A stretch of DNA of 64,000 nucleotides. Origin: Halioxenophilus sp033283405. Its GTDB lineage: Bacteria; Pseudomonadota; Gammaproteobacteria; Pseudomonadales; Cellvibrionaceae. Both the position numbers and the translations under genes were made by a program. The DNA lies in assembly GCF_033283405.1 (NCBI RefSeq), contig NZ_JAWMQR010000002.1:372001-436000 (forward strand), written 5' to 3'. Shown here in pieces: positions 43,072 through 52,033 of the stretch (its first letter is position 1; every line of letters starts with the position of its first letter). Below the pieces are notes generated by a model, which saw only the letters and a program-made list of their open reading frames with translations, was not told the origin of the DNA and searched no databases.

Positions 43072-45060
43072 ATGGATAAGCAGGATAAGCAAGCCCCAAT
43101 GCAAGGAAGCCGCCCCCCCTATCGCCCCGATATTGACGCCCTGCGGGGCATCTCCATTTTGGCCGTTACTCTTTTTCACGCCTTTCCCCGGTTTATGCCT
43201 GGGGGTTTTATTGGCGTAGACACCTTTTTTGTGATTTCCGGCTACCTGATTAGCCAACGCTTGGTGGCCGATATCCGCAGCGATCACTTTTCCTATCTGG
43301 CATTTTTGTGGCGACGAGCCAAGCGTTTGCTGCCGGCGCTGTTTTTAATGCTGGCCGTGGCAACCGCCATCGCCCCCCGCTTAATGATCACAGTGGAACT
43401 GCAGTCGTTTTATAAACATCTGCTTGGCGCACTCACTTATACCTCTAACTTTATTCTGCTCAGTGAGAGCGGCTACTTCGACGCCAGCGCCAGCAGTAAG
43501 CCACTGCTGCACCTGTGGAGCCTGGCGGTTGAAGAGCAGTTCTACCTGCTGTGGCCGTTTCTGCTGCTGTTCGCACACCGGGCAAAATTGCTAATGCCGA
43601 GTATGTGGGCGGTAACGATCACCTCCCTCTTGGCGGCGGTTTGGCTCACCACCATCAATGAGGCGGCAGCCTTTTACCTGCCCTTTACCCGCTTTTGGGA
43701 GTTGGGCGCCGGCGGCCTGTTAGCCCTGGCGCAACAACCCAACGGCCTCCTGGGCGATAAATTCCATCTGCGCATTGGCCCCTGGGCCGGCCTGGCATTA
43801 ATTATTCCCTGCTGCTTTTTACTCAATGGCGAGATGGCCTACCCGGGCTATATCGCCACCGTCCCGGTATTGGCCGCGCTACTGATACTGGCCGGCACCT
43901 CCAGTAGCGGTGAACACGGCGGTAAATTCAAGCTTGAGCCGTTAGTGAAACTGGGACTGCTCAGCTACTCCCTCTACCTATGGCACTGGCCTATATTAAC
44001 CGTACACCACTGGTTAATGCTGGGTAACGACAACCTGCAAACAATAACCACTGCGCTGTTTATTGCCCTGTTTGCCGCTATAGCCACCTACCGATTTGTT
44101 GAACGGCCAATACTGCACAAAAAGAGTTTCCAGCCCCTAGCGGTGAAAATACCGGTACGAGCAGTGGCAATGGTGCTCTTCGCCACCCTGCCGTTTCAAT
44201 TCCTACTACCCAATGCCACGCAGGCGAAAGCTGATCGTTACGCCATGATTGAGAACAAAAGACAACTGCAAAGGCAGAACATAAAAAGCGAAAGCTGTAT
44301 CAAGCAGTTCTCGAATGATGCCTATTTTTGCCGGTTTTATGGTGACATAGACAACGTACAAGTTGCAGTAGTAGGTGACTCGACAGCCAATGCTCTGGCG
44401 GGCGGGTTAGGTCAAATCCTCGCTGAGCGCTACCAGGTAGGCACATTTAACGTTGGCCGACCAACATGTCCACCGTTCACTGAACTTTCTGAAAGCAGAG
44501 GATGGTTCAGTAACCCCCCCGGCGTATGCAAAGGATTGGTCGACCGTTATGTAGAGTACATAATTAATGATAATAAAATTACAACCGTAGTCTTGGTTAA
44601 CTTGGCTAAGAGTCTATCAGTTGTGGAGTTTGCTGAAGAGAGTTCGCCATTAAATCCAGAAGCTCAAGCCAAGTTAGCATCTCAGGCACTCAAAAATATG
44701 ACAGCACGACTACAACGTGCTGGCAAACATGTTATTGCGGTTGTGGATATGCCCTACTTCCCCATAACTGCAGCTGAATGTATACATAGACTGGCAGTAA
44801 CTGGTGATGCGGCCCAATGCCTATTTGAAGAAAAATCTATGATAGGGGCAGACTATGCCATTCTCCTATCGTTAGCATTGGATCAACCCCCAAACAGTTG
44901 TGTTTATTCTCATAAAAAACTATTTCAACATCGGGGCAAGTACAGCATGCTCTCGCCAGAAGGAATTTTACTCGTAAGAGATAGTAGTCATCTATCGTAT
45001 TACGGAGCTAAGCTGGCAGCAGAACTAATCATTGAACAGTGCGCTATAAAAACCAGCTAA
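43072..45060 (+). CDS. OafA/YrhL-like acyltransferase with C-terminal SGNH domain
   Basis: A 662-aa inner-membrane O-acyltransferase. Residues about 10-370 are an acyltransferase-3 domain (YRPDIDALRGISILAVTLFHAF; GGFIGVDTFFVISGYLI; LLHLWSLAVEEQFYLLWP) with about ten helices. From about 390 a periplasmic SGNH domain follows, with nucleophile Ser437 in VVGDSTAN and the His of DSSHLSYYGAKL. Such proteins acetylate surface polysaccharide, LPS or peptidoglycan. Base composition changes within the gene: from about 44.2 kb it becomes AT-rich with ATA and AGA codons, so the SGNH half may have a different origin. Confidence 0.93.
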   Translation: MDKQDKQAPMQGSRPPYRPDIDALRGISILAVTLFHAFPRFMPGGFIGVDTFFVISGYLISQRLVADIRSDHFSYLAFLWRRAKRLLPALFLMLAVATAIAPRLMITVELQSFYKHLLGALTYTSNFILLSESGYFDASASSKPLLHLWSLAVEEQFYLLWPFLLLFAHRAKLLMPSMWAVTITSLLAAVWLTTINEAAAFYLPFTRFWELGAGGLLALAQQPNGLLGDKFHLRIGPWAGLALIIPCCFLLNGEMAYPGYIATVPVLAALLILAGTSSSGEHGGKFKLEPLVKLGLLSYSLYLWHWPILTVHHWLMLGNDNLQTITTALFIALFAAIATYRFVERPILHKKSFQPLAVKIPVRAVAMVLFATLPFQFLLPNATQAKADRYAMIENKRQLQRQNIKSESCIKQFSNDAYFCRFYGDIDNVQVAVVGDSTANALAGGLGQILAERYQVGTFNVGRPTCPPFTELSESRGWFSNPPGVCKGLVDRYVEYIINDNKITTVVLVNLAKSLSVVEFAEESSPLNPEAQAKLASQALKNMTARLQRAGKHVIAVVDMPYFPITAAECIHRLAVTGDAAQCLFEEKSMIGADYAILLSLALDQPPNSCVYSHKKLFQHRGKYSMLSPEGILLVRDSSHLSYYGAKLAAELIIEQCAIKTS

Positions 45061-45102
45061 TGTCCACTGCAATCGGAAGAGATGTGTTAAACCCAAAAAC
45101 AA

Positions 45103-45132
45103 AAAAGCCCCAGGCCAACACCTGGGGCTTTT
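45103..45132. terminator. Bidirectional intrinsic terminator
   Basis: AAAAGCCCCAGG / CCTGGGGCTTTT, a perfect 12-bp stem with a CCAACA loop and A/T tracts on both sides, between convergent genes. Confidence 0.95.
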
Positions 45133-45149
45133 ACTTTAATCCGAATTAA

Positions 45150-45965
45150 CTAAAACCGAACAACCCCTTGCAGCAAAAAGAGATCGGTATCAACATCGTT
45201 GTCGTCATCTTCAGAGATTGCATAAGAAGCATATAGCCCAATGTTGCTAACCGGAAACCAGGAACCATGCAGCTCAAAACTCACCACATCGGAATCATCA
45301 GAGCTGGCCAGAGAAGTACCCGCGCCAAAACCGATTCTGCTGTCGAGATAGTAGGTTACTCCAACACCCACGGTGGTGGTGTCATCCACCACATCGGAAT
45401 CGGAATAGCCGATCCCCCCGGTAATCGCTAAAGCACTCGCGCCAGCCAATTGTGCAACATGCTTTACATCCACGTTAAAGTCGTCGGTATCATCAGAGCC
45501 AACCTCGGAACTAGTATAGGTCGCCGACAAGGTGGTGTATTGAGCGAGATACTTACCACCAGTCAACTCCCAGGTATCCCCGTCGTCACCATCGCTATCA
45601 TCTTTGGTATAAGCGATACCGCCAAACCAGCCACTCTCCTTATCGATCAATAAACCGCCAACATTGTAGGAGTCGATATCAAAATCATTGCCAAAGGCTT
45701 CAAACTCAGTGTTGGTGTAGTTGGCAAAAACGGTGGTGGAACGGTCAAGAAACGCCGCTTCCGCCAGCGGCCCTTTGCTGTCATCGGCACCCCAAACGTA
45801 GTAGGAACCACCCAGGTTCCACACCGTAAGATCAACATCAAAGGCATCCAGATCAATCTCACCGGTACCATAGCCGGCGTTTACCTCAACGCTGTACTTA
45901 TCCGCCATGACAGGCGCGGCACAGGCCAAGGCCACTGCTGAAACCAATAATTCTCTTCTCATCAT
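45150..45965 (-). CDS. Outer-membrane beta-barrel (putative porin family)
   Basis: A 271-aa protein with signal peptide (LLVSAVALACAAPVMA) and alternating beta-strands with Asp-rich turns (DDSDGDDGD, SSDDSDVV, SEDDDNDVDTD). It ends with a C-terminal aromatic (LLQGVVRF), the outer-membrane assembly signal. Length and pattern fit a 12-16-strand barrel of the putative porin type. The acidic loops may bind cations. Start ATG 45965 (or 45962) has a GGAGA site; an upstream in-frame start would add 21 basic residues. Confidence 0.85.
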   Translation of the reverse strand: MMRRELLVSAVALACAAPVMADKYSVEVNAGYGTGEIDLDAFDVDLTVWNLGGSYYVWGADDSKGPLAEAAFLDRSTTVFANYTNTEFEAFGNDFDIDSYNVGGLLIDKESGWFGGIAYTKDDSDGDDGDTWELTGGKYLAQYTTLSATYTSSEVGSDDTDDFNVDVKHVAQLAGASALAITGGIGYSDSDVVDDTTTVGVGVTYYLDSRIGFGAGTSLASSDDSDVVSFELHGSWFPVSNIGLYASYAISEDDDNDVDTDLFLLQGVVRF

Positions 45966-46343
45966 GATTCTCCGTAATAGCTTTATGATCCTGTTGCGCA
46001 CTCTGACGTCACGCTTAACCAAACGCATGCCATACAGCGTGCGAACGTAATTTTTAAAATGAATAAATTATGATCAACACCCACACCCAGCGGTATCGGT
46101 GGCGGCAATTCTAAGGAGCTTTTGGTCGCGGTGGAATCGCCGGGATCCATTGTTATAAAAATTTTTATAACCGGTCACAAAACCCACCAGCCACCCTAAA
46201 ACCAAACGCCAAAAACTGCCCGACGCAGCAAAGTGCCGAGTAAAAATAGTGGCCAATAACTGAACCGAAGGTGAATAAAAAAGGCGGGATAACAACCAAG
46301 GATGAGAACGAGAACGGGGCCACAAAAGACCCCGGTAACACAG
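45966..46343. other. 378-bp intergenic region upstream of porin
   Basis: Contains the porin promoter region (AT-rich, 46040-46080, no firm -35/-10) and a 20-bp perfect palindrome at 46152-46171. No gene seen. Confidence 0.55.
46152..46171. promoter_or_regulatory. 20-bp perfect AT-rich palindrome
   Basis: GTTATAAAAATTTTTATAAC reads the same on both strands. It lies about 190 bp upstream of the porin ATG and about 170 bp past the dehydrogenase stop. Candidate operator; no T-run, so not a clear terminator. Confidence 0.5.
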
Positions 46344-47312
46344 TTATTCTACAACGCCATCTTTCCAATCCGGCTTGCTGCCAAACCAACCTTTGCCGTA
46401 AGAGAAGAAACGGTCCCAGAACGCTGGTCGCTCCTCGGCCATCGCTTGGGCGTAACGCTCAGCCGCCTCAATCGCCGCACAGGTAATAATATCCAGGTTA
46501 CCCGCATGCGACGGAATCCAATCACCAAGCCCTTGCACCGATATCTCGACCGTCAACACACCCTCACTAAAATGAGGATCCATGGATACGTGATAACCCG
46601 GCACATACTCCTGCATCAATTTTTCCCGCAGAGCCATCGCCACCAGCAGCTTTTTCATGTCACAGCTTGGCATCTCAATACGCATCTTACTGGACATCTT
46701 CTCGCGCGCAGGATCCTCATCCACCAGCAGCTCAATCACCGCATCGGTCACGCCGGTAAATGCGTAAATCGCATTGCGGGTAGTCTCTTTATAGTCATCA
46801 ATATTGGCAAACGTCGCCGGGCCAACCGAGTCAGGGGTAACCAACGTCCGTACATGAATCGCCGTCGCGGCCGGAAAGGCACTGGTAATCGCCTCCAGCA
46901 TGGGAATGGTCGCCTGGCCACCACAGGTAACCATGTTGATATTCTCCGCCTGCGCTAAAGAGTTACCGGTCAACCCCGGAATACAAAATGGGCCCATCTT
47001 GGCCGGCGTTAAATCGATCGCCTTAATACCAGCCGCCGCCAACAAGGGGGCATGACGGCGATGATCACTCGCCGAGGTGGCGTCAAAAACAATATCGATG
47101 TTATCGGCATTGGCCAAAATAGCATCTATACCTTCATCACTGGTCGCCACACCCATTTCACGCGCTTTAATCATCCCCTCAGAGGAACAATTACGGCCCG
47201 CGACAAGGGAGCAGTTAAGATAGTGAGATCGATCAATCTTGATCAAAAGATCGGTGCCAATCTTGCCGGAACCGATAATCGCGACATTTAAAGCATTACC
47301 ATGACTCAACAT
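46344..47312 (-). CDS. Acylating acetaldehyde dehydrogenase homologue, orphan
   Basis: A 322-aa protein of the MhpF/DmpF type. It has the NAD-binding loop AIIGSGKIGTD, DIVFDATSASDHRRHAPLL, IDLTPAKMGPFCIP and the catalytic Cys130 in MVTCGGQATIPM, then the dimerisation domain (VGPATFANIDDYKETTRNAI). The family oxidises acetaldehyde to acetyl-CoA. Normally the gene sits beside a 4-hydroxy-2-oxovalerate aldolase with which it channels substrate. Here there is no aldolase or catabolic cluster, and the C-terminal part diverges, so substrate or partner may differ. Confidence 0.85.
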   Translation of the reverse strand: MLSHGNALNVAIIGSGKIGTDLLIKIDRSHYLNCSLVAGRNCSSEGMIKAREMGVATSDEGIDAILANADNIDIVFDATSASDHRRHAPLLAAAGIKAIDLTPAKMGPFCIPGLTGNSLAQAENINMVTCGGQATIPMLEAITSAFPAATAIHVRTLVTPDSVGPATFANIDDYKETTRNAIYAFTGVTDAVIELLVDEDPAREKMSSKMRIEMPSCDMKKLLVAMALREKLMQEYVPGYHVSMDPHFSEGVLTVEISVQGLGDWIPSHAGNLDIITCAAIEAAERYAQAMAEERPAFWDRFFSYGKGWFGSKPDWKDGVVE

Positions 47313-48326
47313 AACAACTCCCGAATATCCAACAACAGTGTTTAGCAGCTTTAAGAATAATACCGTCGCAAAAATTAATATCCTGGGAGATCTGACATGC
47401 CTTAACGAAATAAAGACCCGGTCATAAAAAATGACTGGAGTGTCGACACCTAATACAAAAGTATTAATTGGTCTAGGTTTTTAGCTGAGGAATTGCAATA
47501 GGATTGAGAGGTTTGCCGAGGAGAAAGCAGCGTCAAAAGACGCCTATTTAACCATTTAAAATTAAAACAAGAGAATAGGCGGCAGGTTCGGCACTTTTCA
47601 AATCAACAGCCCAATGCTCGACTACCGTTACAACAATGAACTAAGCGACATACATAAACTTGAATTCTACAAATCCACTCCCCCTTCTTTAAAGATGGCC
47701 AAAACAGACAACACCTCCAGCAACAGAGCCATCTAATAACACCTCGTCAATAGCAATAAATTAATCCATAACACCCTTCAAACAAGCACACTTCCACCCC
47801 AAGCCCAAACACCCCCAAATCACATTCAGCCATCGACCAACGTCACAAATAGAAAATATATAAACCTGATCAACGCCTGTGAAAAATAAGATAAAAACAA
47901 AATCAGAAGAACAAGCCATTAAAACCGAACACCAATTAATACCACCCAGTTCCAACACACATAATTAAGATCAGAAATTCACTCACACCAATAATCCGGT
48001 GAATTCTATACAGATTAGAATTATTAACCCTTCCTCTAATTCTGTTATTAAAAATCAGAGGCAGCCAACCGCCCCGAAATTAGCACCCCCAAAAATGCTT
48101 GTAGATATAACAGTCAAAATAGAAATTGCGACAAAGGCCACAAGAAATATTAACCACGAACCATAGAATCCAACCCGGGCAGAATTTGAGATTCATTGGC
48201 TGCACATGACAAACTTAATATTTTGAAACAAAAAATCATTACTTACGCTTGAAAAAAAAATTCCGCCCAGCCAAACCAAATATCAACACGCCACACCTAC
48301 ACCAAGCCAATAAAAAAGGATAACTC
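47313..48326. other. 1.0-kb AT-rich gene-poor stretch, start of island
   Basis: Strong drop in GC. Only short ORFs without ribosome sites or family features (e.g. 47761-47958 minus). TAATAC-AAAA-GTATTA near 47451 is a minor dyad. No convincing gene, RNA or repeat. Confidence 0.6.
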
Positions 48327-48818
48327 ATGACACAACAAAATGATTTTCAACTAGACATCCCAGAAGCAGACTTAAAAACTATCAAAGAAGCAGCATTGAC
48401 GCTTAACAATACCCTCGGGCCACATTTAATAAGCATTTCAAATGCTGCTCGCCGAGAGCTTCCCAAAATGGGGCCAAGATCTATCGATTTTGTCGAAAAG
48501 GCGCAAGAGTATTCAGCTAAATACCCCAATTTAATTCCGGCATTTCTAAGTCAAACTCTGTTTGATAATGATATGAAAGCTGTTTCAATATTACGTGATC
48601 TGCAAAGAACTATGCGTCCGCTAGCAGACAGCATTGATGACAGCCTACTGCTTGCAGGCAGTGAAGCGTATCAAGCTGCATTAATCTTTTATCGCAGTGT
48701 TAAGATGGCGGCAGATCAGGATGAATTAGGCGCAAAGACTGTACGCGATGATCTTGCCACTCGATTCCCATCTTCTCGGCGCAGCCTTGAAACAGAAGAA
48801 ACCGAAGCCGATCAGTAA
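48327..48818 (+). CDS. Conserved hypothetical protein, 163 aa
   Basis: A soluble, largely helical protein opening DFQLDIPEADLKTIKEAALTLNNTLGPHLISI, with PKMGPRSIDFVEKAQEY and LLAGSEAYQAALIFYRSVK later. It resembles a small uncharacterised protein I have seen in many bacterial phyla, with the same order of motifs (IP..DL..I, LPKMG, AGSEAY.AAL.FY); no function known. It has an AAAAGGA ribosome site and its own terminator, so it is an independent gene. Confidence 0.8.
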   Translation: MTQQNDFQLDIPEADLKTIKEAALTLNNTLGPHLISISNAARRELPKMGPRSIDFVEKAQEYSAKYPNLIPAFLSQTLFDNDMKAVSILRDLQRTMRPLADSIDDSLLLAGSEAYQAALIFYRSVKMAADQDELGAKTVRDDLATRFPSSRRSLETEETEADQ

Positions 48819-48840
48819 ACGGTAGGTTTTATTGATCTAT

Positions 48841-48882
48841 ATTCCGCCGATAAAGACTTTCGATTTATCAGCGGAATTTTTA
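48841..48882 (+). terminator. Rho-independent terminator
   Basis: ATTCCGC-C-GATAAA pairs with TTTATC-A-GCGGAAT (one internal mismatch) around a 9-nt loop, followed by a T-tract; 22 bp after the 163-aa gene. Confidence 0.85.
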
Positions 48883-49526
48883 ATTGCGGCTATAACATCT
48901 CTTCAGCAGTTAGCGACTCAGCAATAGACCCCACACCTCTATATATTTTCCGAATCCACCTTCCGTGACAGAAATCAGCCGTTCTAGAGAAGAAAATTGG
49001 AGCAAATTACTCCGATGATGGAGCAAATATCAAGAATCTCTGTGCATATCTATTCAGCGTCGGAGAAAACATCGTCAACATTGAGGTACTGATATGCGGT
49101 ACCTGTGCATAAAGTATCGACTATTCTCAATATTTTCTCGGAACTCGGAGTTATTTAGGCCATTCCCGTAGAAAATTGCTCTAATGTTGGAGCAACGAAC
49201 TCCGTCACCGCACATATTTTAATCAAACTTTGAAGCTTCGATCCCGACTTCTCTTGCAGATAGGGGCAACCATGAGGAAATATACACAGAGTTCCTCGAA
49301 GAAAGGCCCGCGAGTCTATAGCTATGCACAGATAATGGTGGAAAAAGGGGGAGTATCTGGGCCCAGCATCCCAACATCGGGGTTCTGCGCTCAAACATTG
49401 AGGCTCTGCACTCCAACCTTGGGGCCCTGCGCTCCAACATTTAACCTTTGCATTCCAAACCGTAGATTTCACTCGATATAGACTTCAATACAACTAATCT
49501 AACTATATCGCTTCTCTACTATCAAT
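48883..49526. other. Gene-poor stretch with 21-bp tandem repeat
   Basis: No credible gene. Words such as GGAGCAAAT and TGTTGGAGCAAC recur at about 49008, 49028 and 49185, related in inverse orientation to the tandem array at 49361. Overlapping open frames on both strands arise from the repeat. Confidence 0.6.
49361..49461. repeat. 21-bp tandem repeat, almost five copies
   Basis: Units start at 49361, 49382, 49403, 49424 and 49445 (partial), with core TGCGCTCCAACATT. The period is a multiple of three, so both strands stay open (minus strand gives Trp/Cys/Ala/Glu/Pro-rich repeats). Confidence 0.85.
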
Positions 49527-49994
49527 TTGGAAATCTGCGTATTCCAGGTAGTATGCACTCTTCCTTTAGCGGGAGCTCTTGTCTCATTTTTTGTAAGACC
49601 AAAACTTAGAAGGCATCGCAGTCACGTGGCACCACAACATTTAGATATAACCGACGAGGCAAGTACACTCCGGGCGGCTTTACTGGCACTACTGATGGTT
49701 GCGCCTATTATCTACGCCGCTGTACTGGCCAAGAGGATTAGCCAGAAAGGCAAAAGGCTTAACTATATTCTAACGGCCGCCGCCTTATCTTATGGCTTTT
49801 GGTTTTTATGCCTGGCGCTGAGTGTGGTGCTCTATAACGGCTATTGGTCTGTGGTTGCCAATTTCGAACATTGGTTGGCTCTATTCCTTACCACCTCCGA
49901 AAGCACCATTTACCAACTGTTATTATTGGCCACTTGTGTACTTGCTGTTATTGGCAGCGCCCTGATACCGCTACGTTTGCGACGTAGGTTTTAA
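49527..49994 (+). CDS. Small membrane protein, possibly 5'-truncated
   Basis: 155 residues with four hydrophobic segments (VVCTLPLAGALVSFFV, LRAALLALLMVAPIIYAAVLA, LTAAALSYGFWFLCLALSVVLY, TIYQLLLLATCVLAVIGSALIPL) and a basic end. Coding-like base use is clear only from about 49660 on; upstream is AT-rich and the only full-length start is TTG without a ribosome site. The true start may be internal or the 5' end lost. Family not recognised. Confidence 0.5.
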   Translation: MEICVFQVVCTLPLAGALVSFFVRPKLRRHRSHVAPQHLDITDEASTLRAALLALLMVAPIIYAAVLAKRISQKGKRLNYILTAAALSYGFWFLCLALSVVLYNGYWSVVANFEHWLALFLTTSESTIYQLLLLATCVLAVIGSALIPLRLRRRF

Positions 49995-50854
49995 TCCACA
50001 AACAGACAAAAAACACCCTTTGGGCATCAACTCACTACACGGATATGCCACCACCAATTTCTACTCTGCCCAAATTGTGAAGATCATCCAGCGACGCCCT
50101 CTTCTATAGATGATGCTCCAAGAAATTATAAATTCTTGGAGTCGGTCCTAGAACATCCAGATTAAGCATAACATTGAGGGATGAGAACTTTGGCGGCAGA
50201 GCACAGGCCGGCTCCTCTAAAGAAGTTGGCGGGCATTAACAGTGCCAGCAGAATAGTCTTAACCCATCCTTTAACGAAATTACTGATAGTTCGTCACTCT
50301 TTATAGCAACCGCCCAGGCCTAGACCTTCCGCAACGAAACACTATTTTTGAATATTTAGTCAATATCGCATGGCTACTATCCTCATCACTGAAGATAGGT
50401 TCGCCCTCAACCCGCAAGGAAGCTAAAAATGAGAATTTAGCTACCATCAATACGTCAAAATGACTACGCCATCACAGTATTGACAGCAACAGAAGAAAAG
50501 TAGGAGAATCGAATGCATTAATACGACCTACAACAGTCAGGCGATCGATATAGGCGAATGCTTTTGGGTCACTAATTAAGGCCGTGTAGGTAAAGCGCTT
50601 AATCAGTAATCAACCTCTTAGTTACATCTTTTCTTATCTGGCATTGAGGAATCAAGGTCGCTCAATTGTCTACGCCTGCTAGGTAAGCCTGCAATAAAAA
50701 TACTGATACTGATTAGGACCAGCAGCCTTCCCGACACATTGGACAAGAATTAGATTTTTAACCTATATAAGCGCCAATAACCAAATTCGATTCATCAAAA
50801 CGTCAAGAAGAATCAAGAATTGTTAAGCGCAGGTATGGATACTCTAACAAACGT
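49995..50854. other. 860-bp gene-poor stretch before exported-protein cluster
   Basis: No ORF with coding character on either strand. It presumably contains the promoter of the cluster starting at 50855. A 12-bp direct repeat is noted at its right end. I see no transposase remnant or RNA gene. Confidence 0.6.
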
Positions 50855-50864
50855 ATGGATACTC
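50833..50864. repeat. 12-bp direct repeat over a start codon
   Basis: GTATGGATACTC occurs at 50833 and 50853, 20 bp apart. The ATG in the second copy starts the 392-aa gene; the ATG in the first copy leads to a short out-of-frame peptide. Confidence 0.75.
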
Positions 50865-52033
50865 AAATAAAAAGCAAAATTAAGCTCAACAGGTTAAGAG
50901 CTTTCCTATTCTGCGCGACAGCACTAATACTCACCTCCGCCCACTCTTCTCAGGCATTACCCAAAATAAGATTCTCAGGTGTCTCATTTTTGGGAAGCCA
51001 TTCATACATTCTCAGCAACTATCCTGTCGGACTTAAACTTAACGAAGAATCAGACACAAAATCTAGAGGCGATCTTAATAAAACTTTACTTAGCGCAATA
51101 GAAAATACCCCCCCGACGGGAATGTCACTAGTTGATGACTTAGGCCACCTTAAGGCGGGCGACGATTTAGCGGTCACCTTCGCAATTGACTATGAGAAAG
51201 TTAGCCACGAACAATTCGGGGATAGAATTAAAATTATCGCTGAAATTTCTGGGCAGATTATAATTTTTGATTTTTCATCGCAGACTCTAGTTGCTAATTA
51301 CCCCATTGCGGCAGCATCCAACGGACTTATAAAGAGTAGCGAAGATCTGCAACTGGAATCAGAGAAATTACTAAGCTCATTGTATCTCGGCGATGAGGCC
51401 ACTGACGGCATATTACAGTTAGCAGCAAAAAAACTTTCGCTAATAAAACCGGAAAGAAAAATCGGCTTAAGATTCCAGATAAAGGAGTTTAATTTTTCAG
51501 AAACCACTTTGATGCTAGTCCCCGAAACAGTAAATATTAATGCAGAAATGCAATATCTAGGGCAATACGTTTCAGCACAACTGTCTCACCAGCATAATGT
51601 ATCGGTACTGCCTTTCGTAAAAGGCTATGCAATCAACAACACCATGGCGGGAAGATTCGCAGATGGAGCCATTTACAATCTTTCACTCCCTCCCCCAGAT
51701 TACACATTTCAATTCGATTTTATGAACGCAAAGAGCCAAATATTTAATGAAGACGATTTGCTCTTTGCCTGTCAACTTAACATGCAATTCACACAAGCCA
51801 TTACCAATAAGCAGTACATCAATACAACGCTTTACTACGGCATACCCAAATTAGTAGCTAAAAACCAAAAAAATATCGATGAATGGGCCGCATATGTGGA
51901 CTGCCTGGAGGTATTTGTCGACGAGTTGATATCCCAACTAGCTAGACCTGATAAAAAATGGCTCAAACAGCACGGTGGCGACAACCAAACAAGCGTACAG
52001 TTTAAAACGAAAAAAGGACTCTTCAATGGCTAA
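50855..52033 (+). CDS. Exported hypothetical protein, first gene of island cluster
   Basis: 392 residues; signal peptide at about 13-35 (RAFLFCATALILTSAHSSQA). The mature protein is beta-rich with no recognised domain (VSFLGSHSYILSNYPVGLKL; DDLAVTFAIDYEKV; IKIIAEISGQIIIFDF) and two cysteines. No Shine-Dalgarno is apparent. The stop overlaps the next start by 8 bp (ATGGCTAA), so they are translationally coupled. AT-rich, with many ATA/AGA/TTA codons unlike the flanking chromosome. Periplasmic or surface location inferred. Confidence 0.75.
   Translation: MDTQIKSKIKLNRLRAFLFCATALILTSAHSSQALPKIRFSGVSFLGSHSYILSNYPVGLKLNEESDTKSRGDLNKTLLSAIENTPPTGMSLVDDLGHLKAGDDLAVTFAIDYEKVSHEQFGDRIKIIAEISGQIIIFDFSSQTLVANYPIAAASNGLIKSSEDLQLESEKLLSSLYLGDEATDGILQLAAKKLSLIKPERKIGLRFQIKEFNFSETTLMLVPETVNINAEMQYLGQYVSAQLSHQHNVSVLPFVKGYAINNTMAGRFADGAIYNLSLPPPDYTFQFDFMNAKSQIFNEDDLLFACQLNMQFTQAITNKQYINTTLYYGIPKLVAKNQKNIDEWAAYVDCLEVFVDELISQLARPDKKWLKQHGGDNQTSVQFKTKKGLFNG

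Noticed and set aside
47761..47958. Minus-strand ORF of 65 codons
   Set aside because: Lies in AT-rich non-coding DNA, no ribosome site, atypical Cys/Trp-rich composition.
49155..49481. Overlapping ORFs on both strands over the 21-bp repeat
   Set aside because: Openness follows from the repeat period; neither has a ribosome site or family match.
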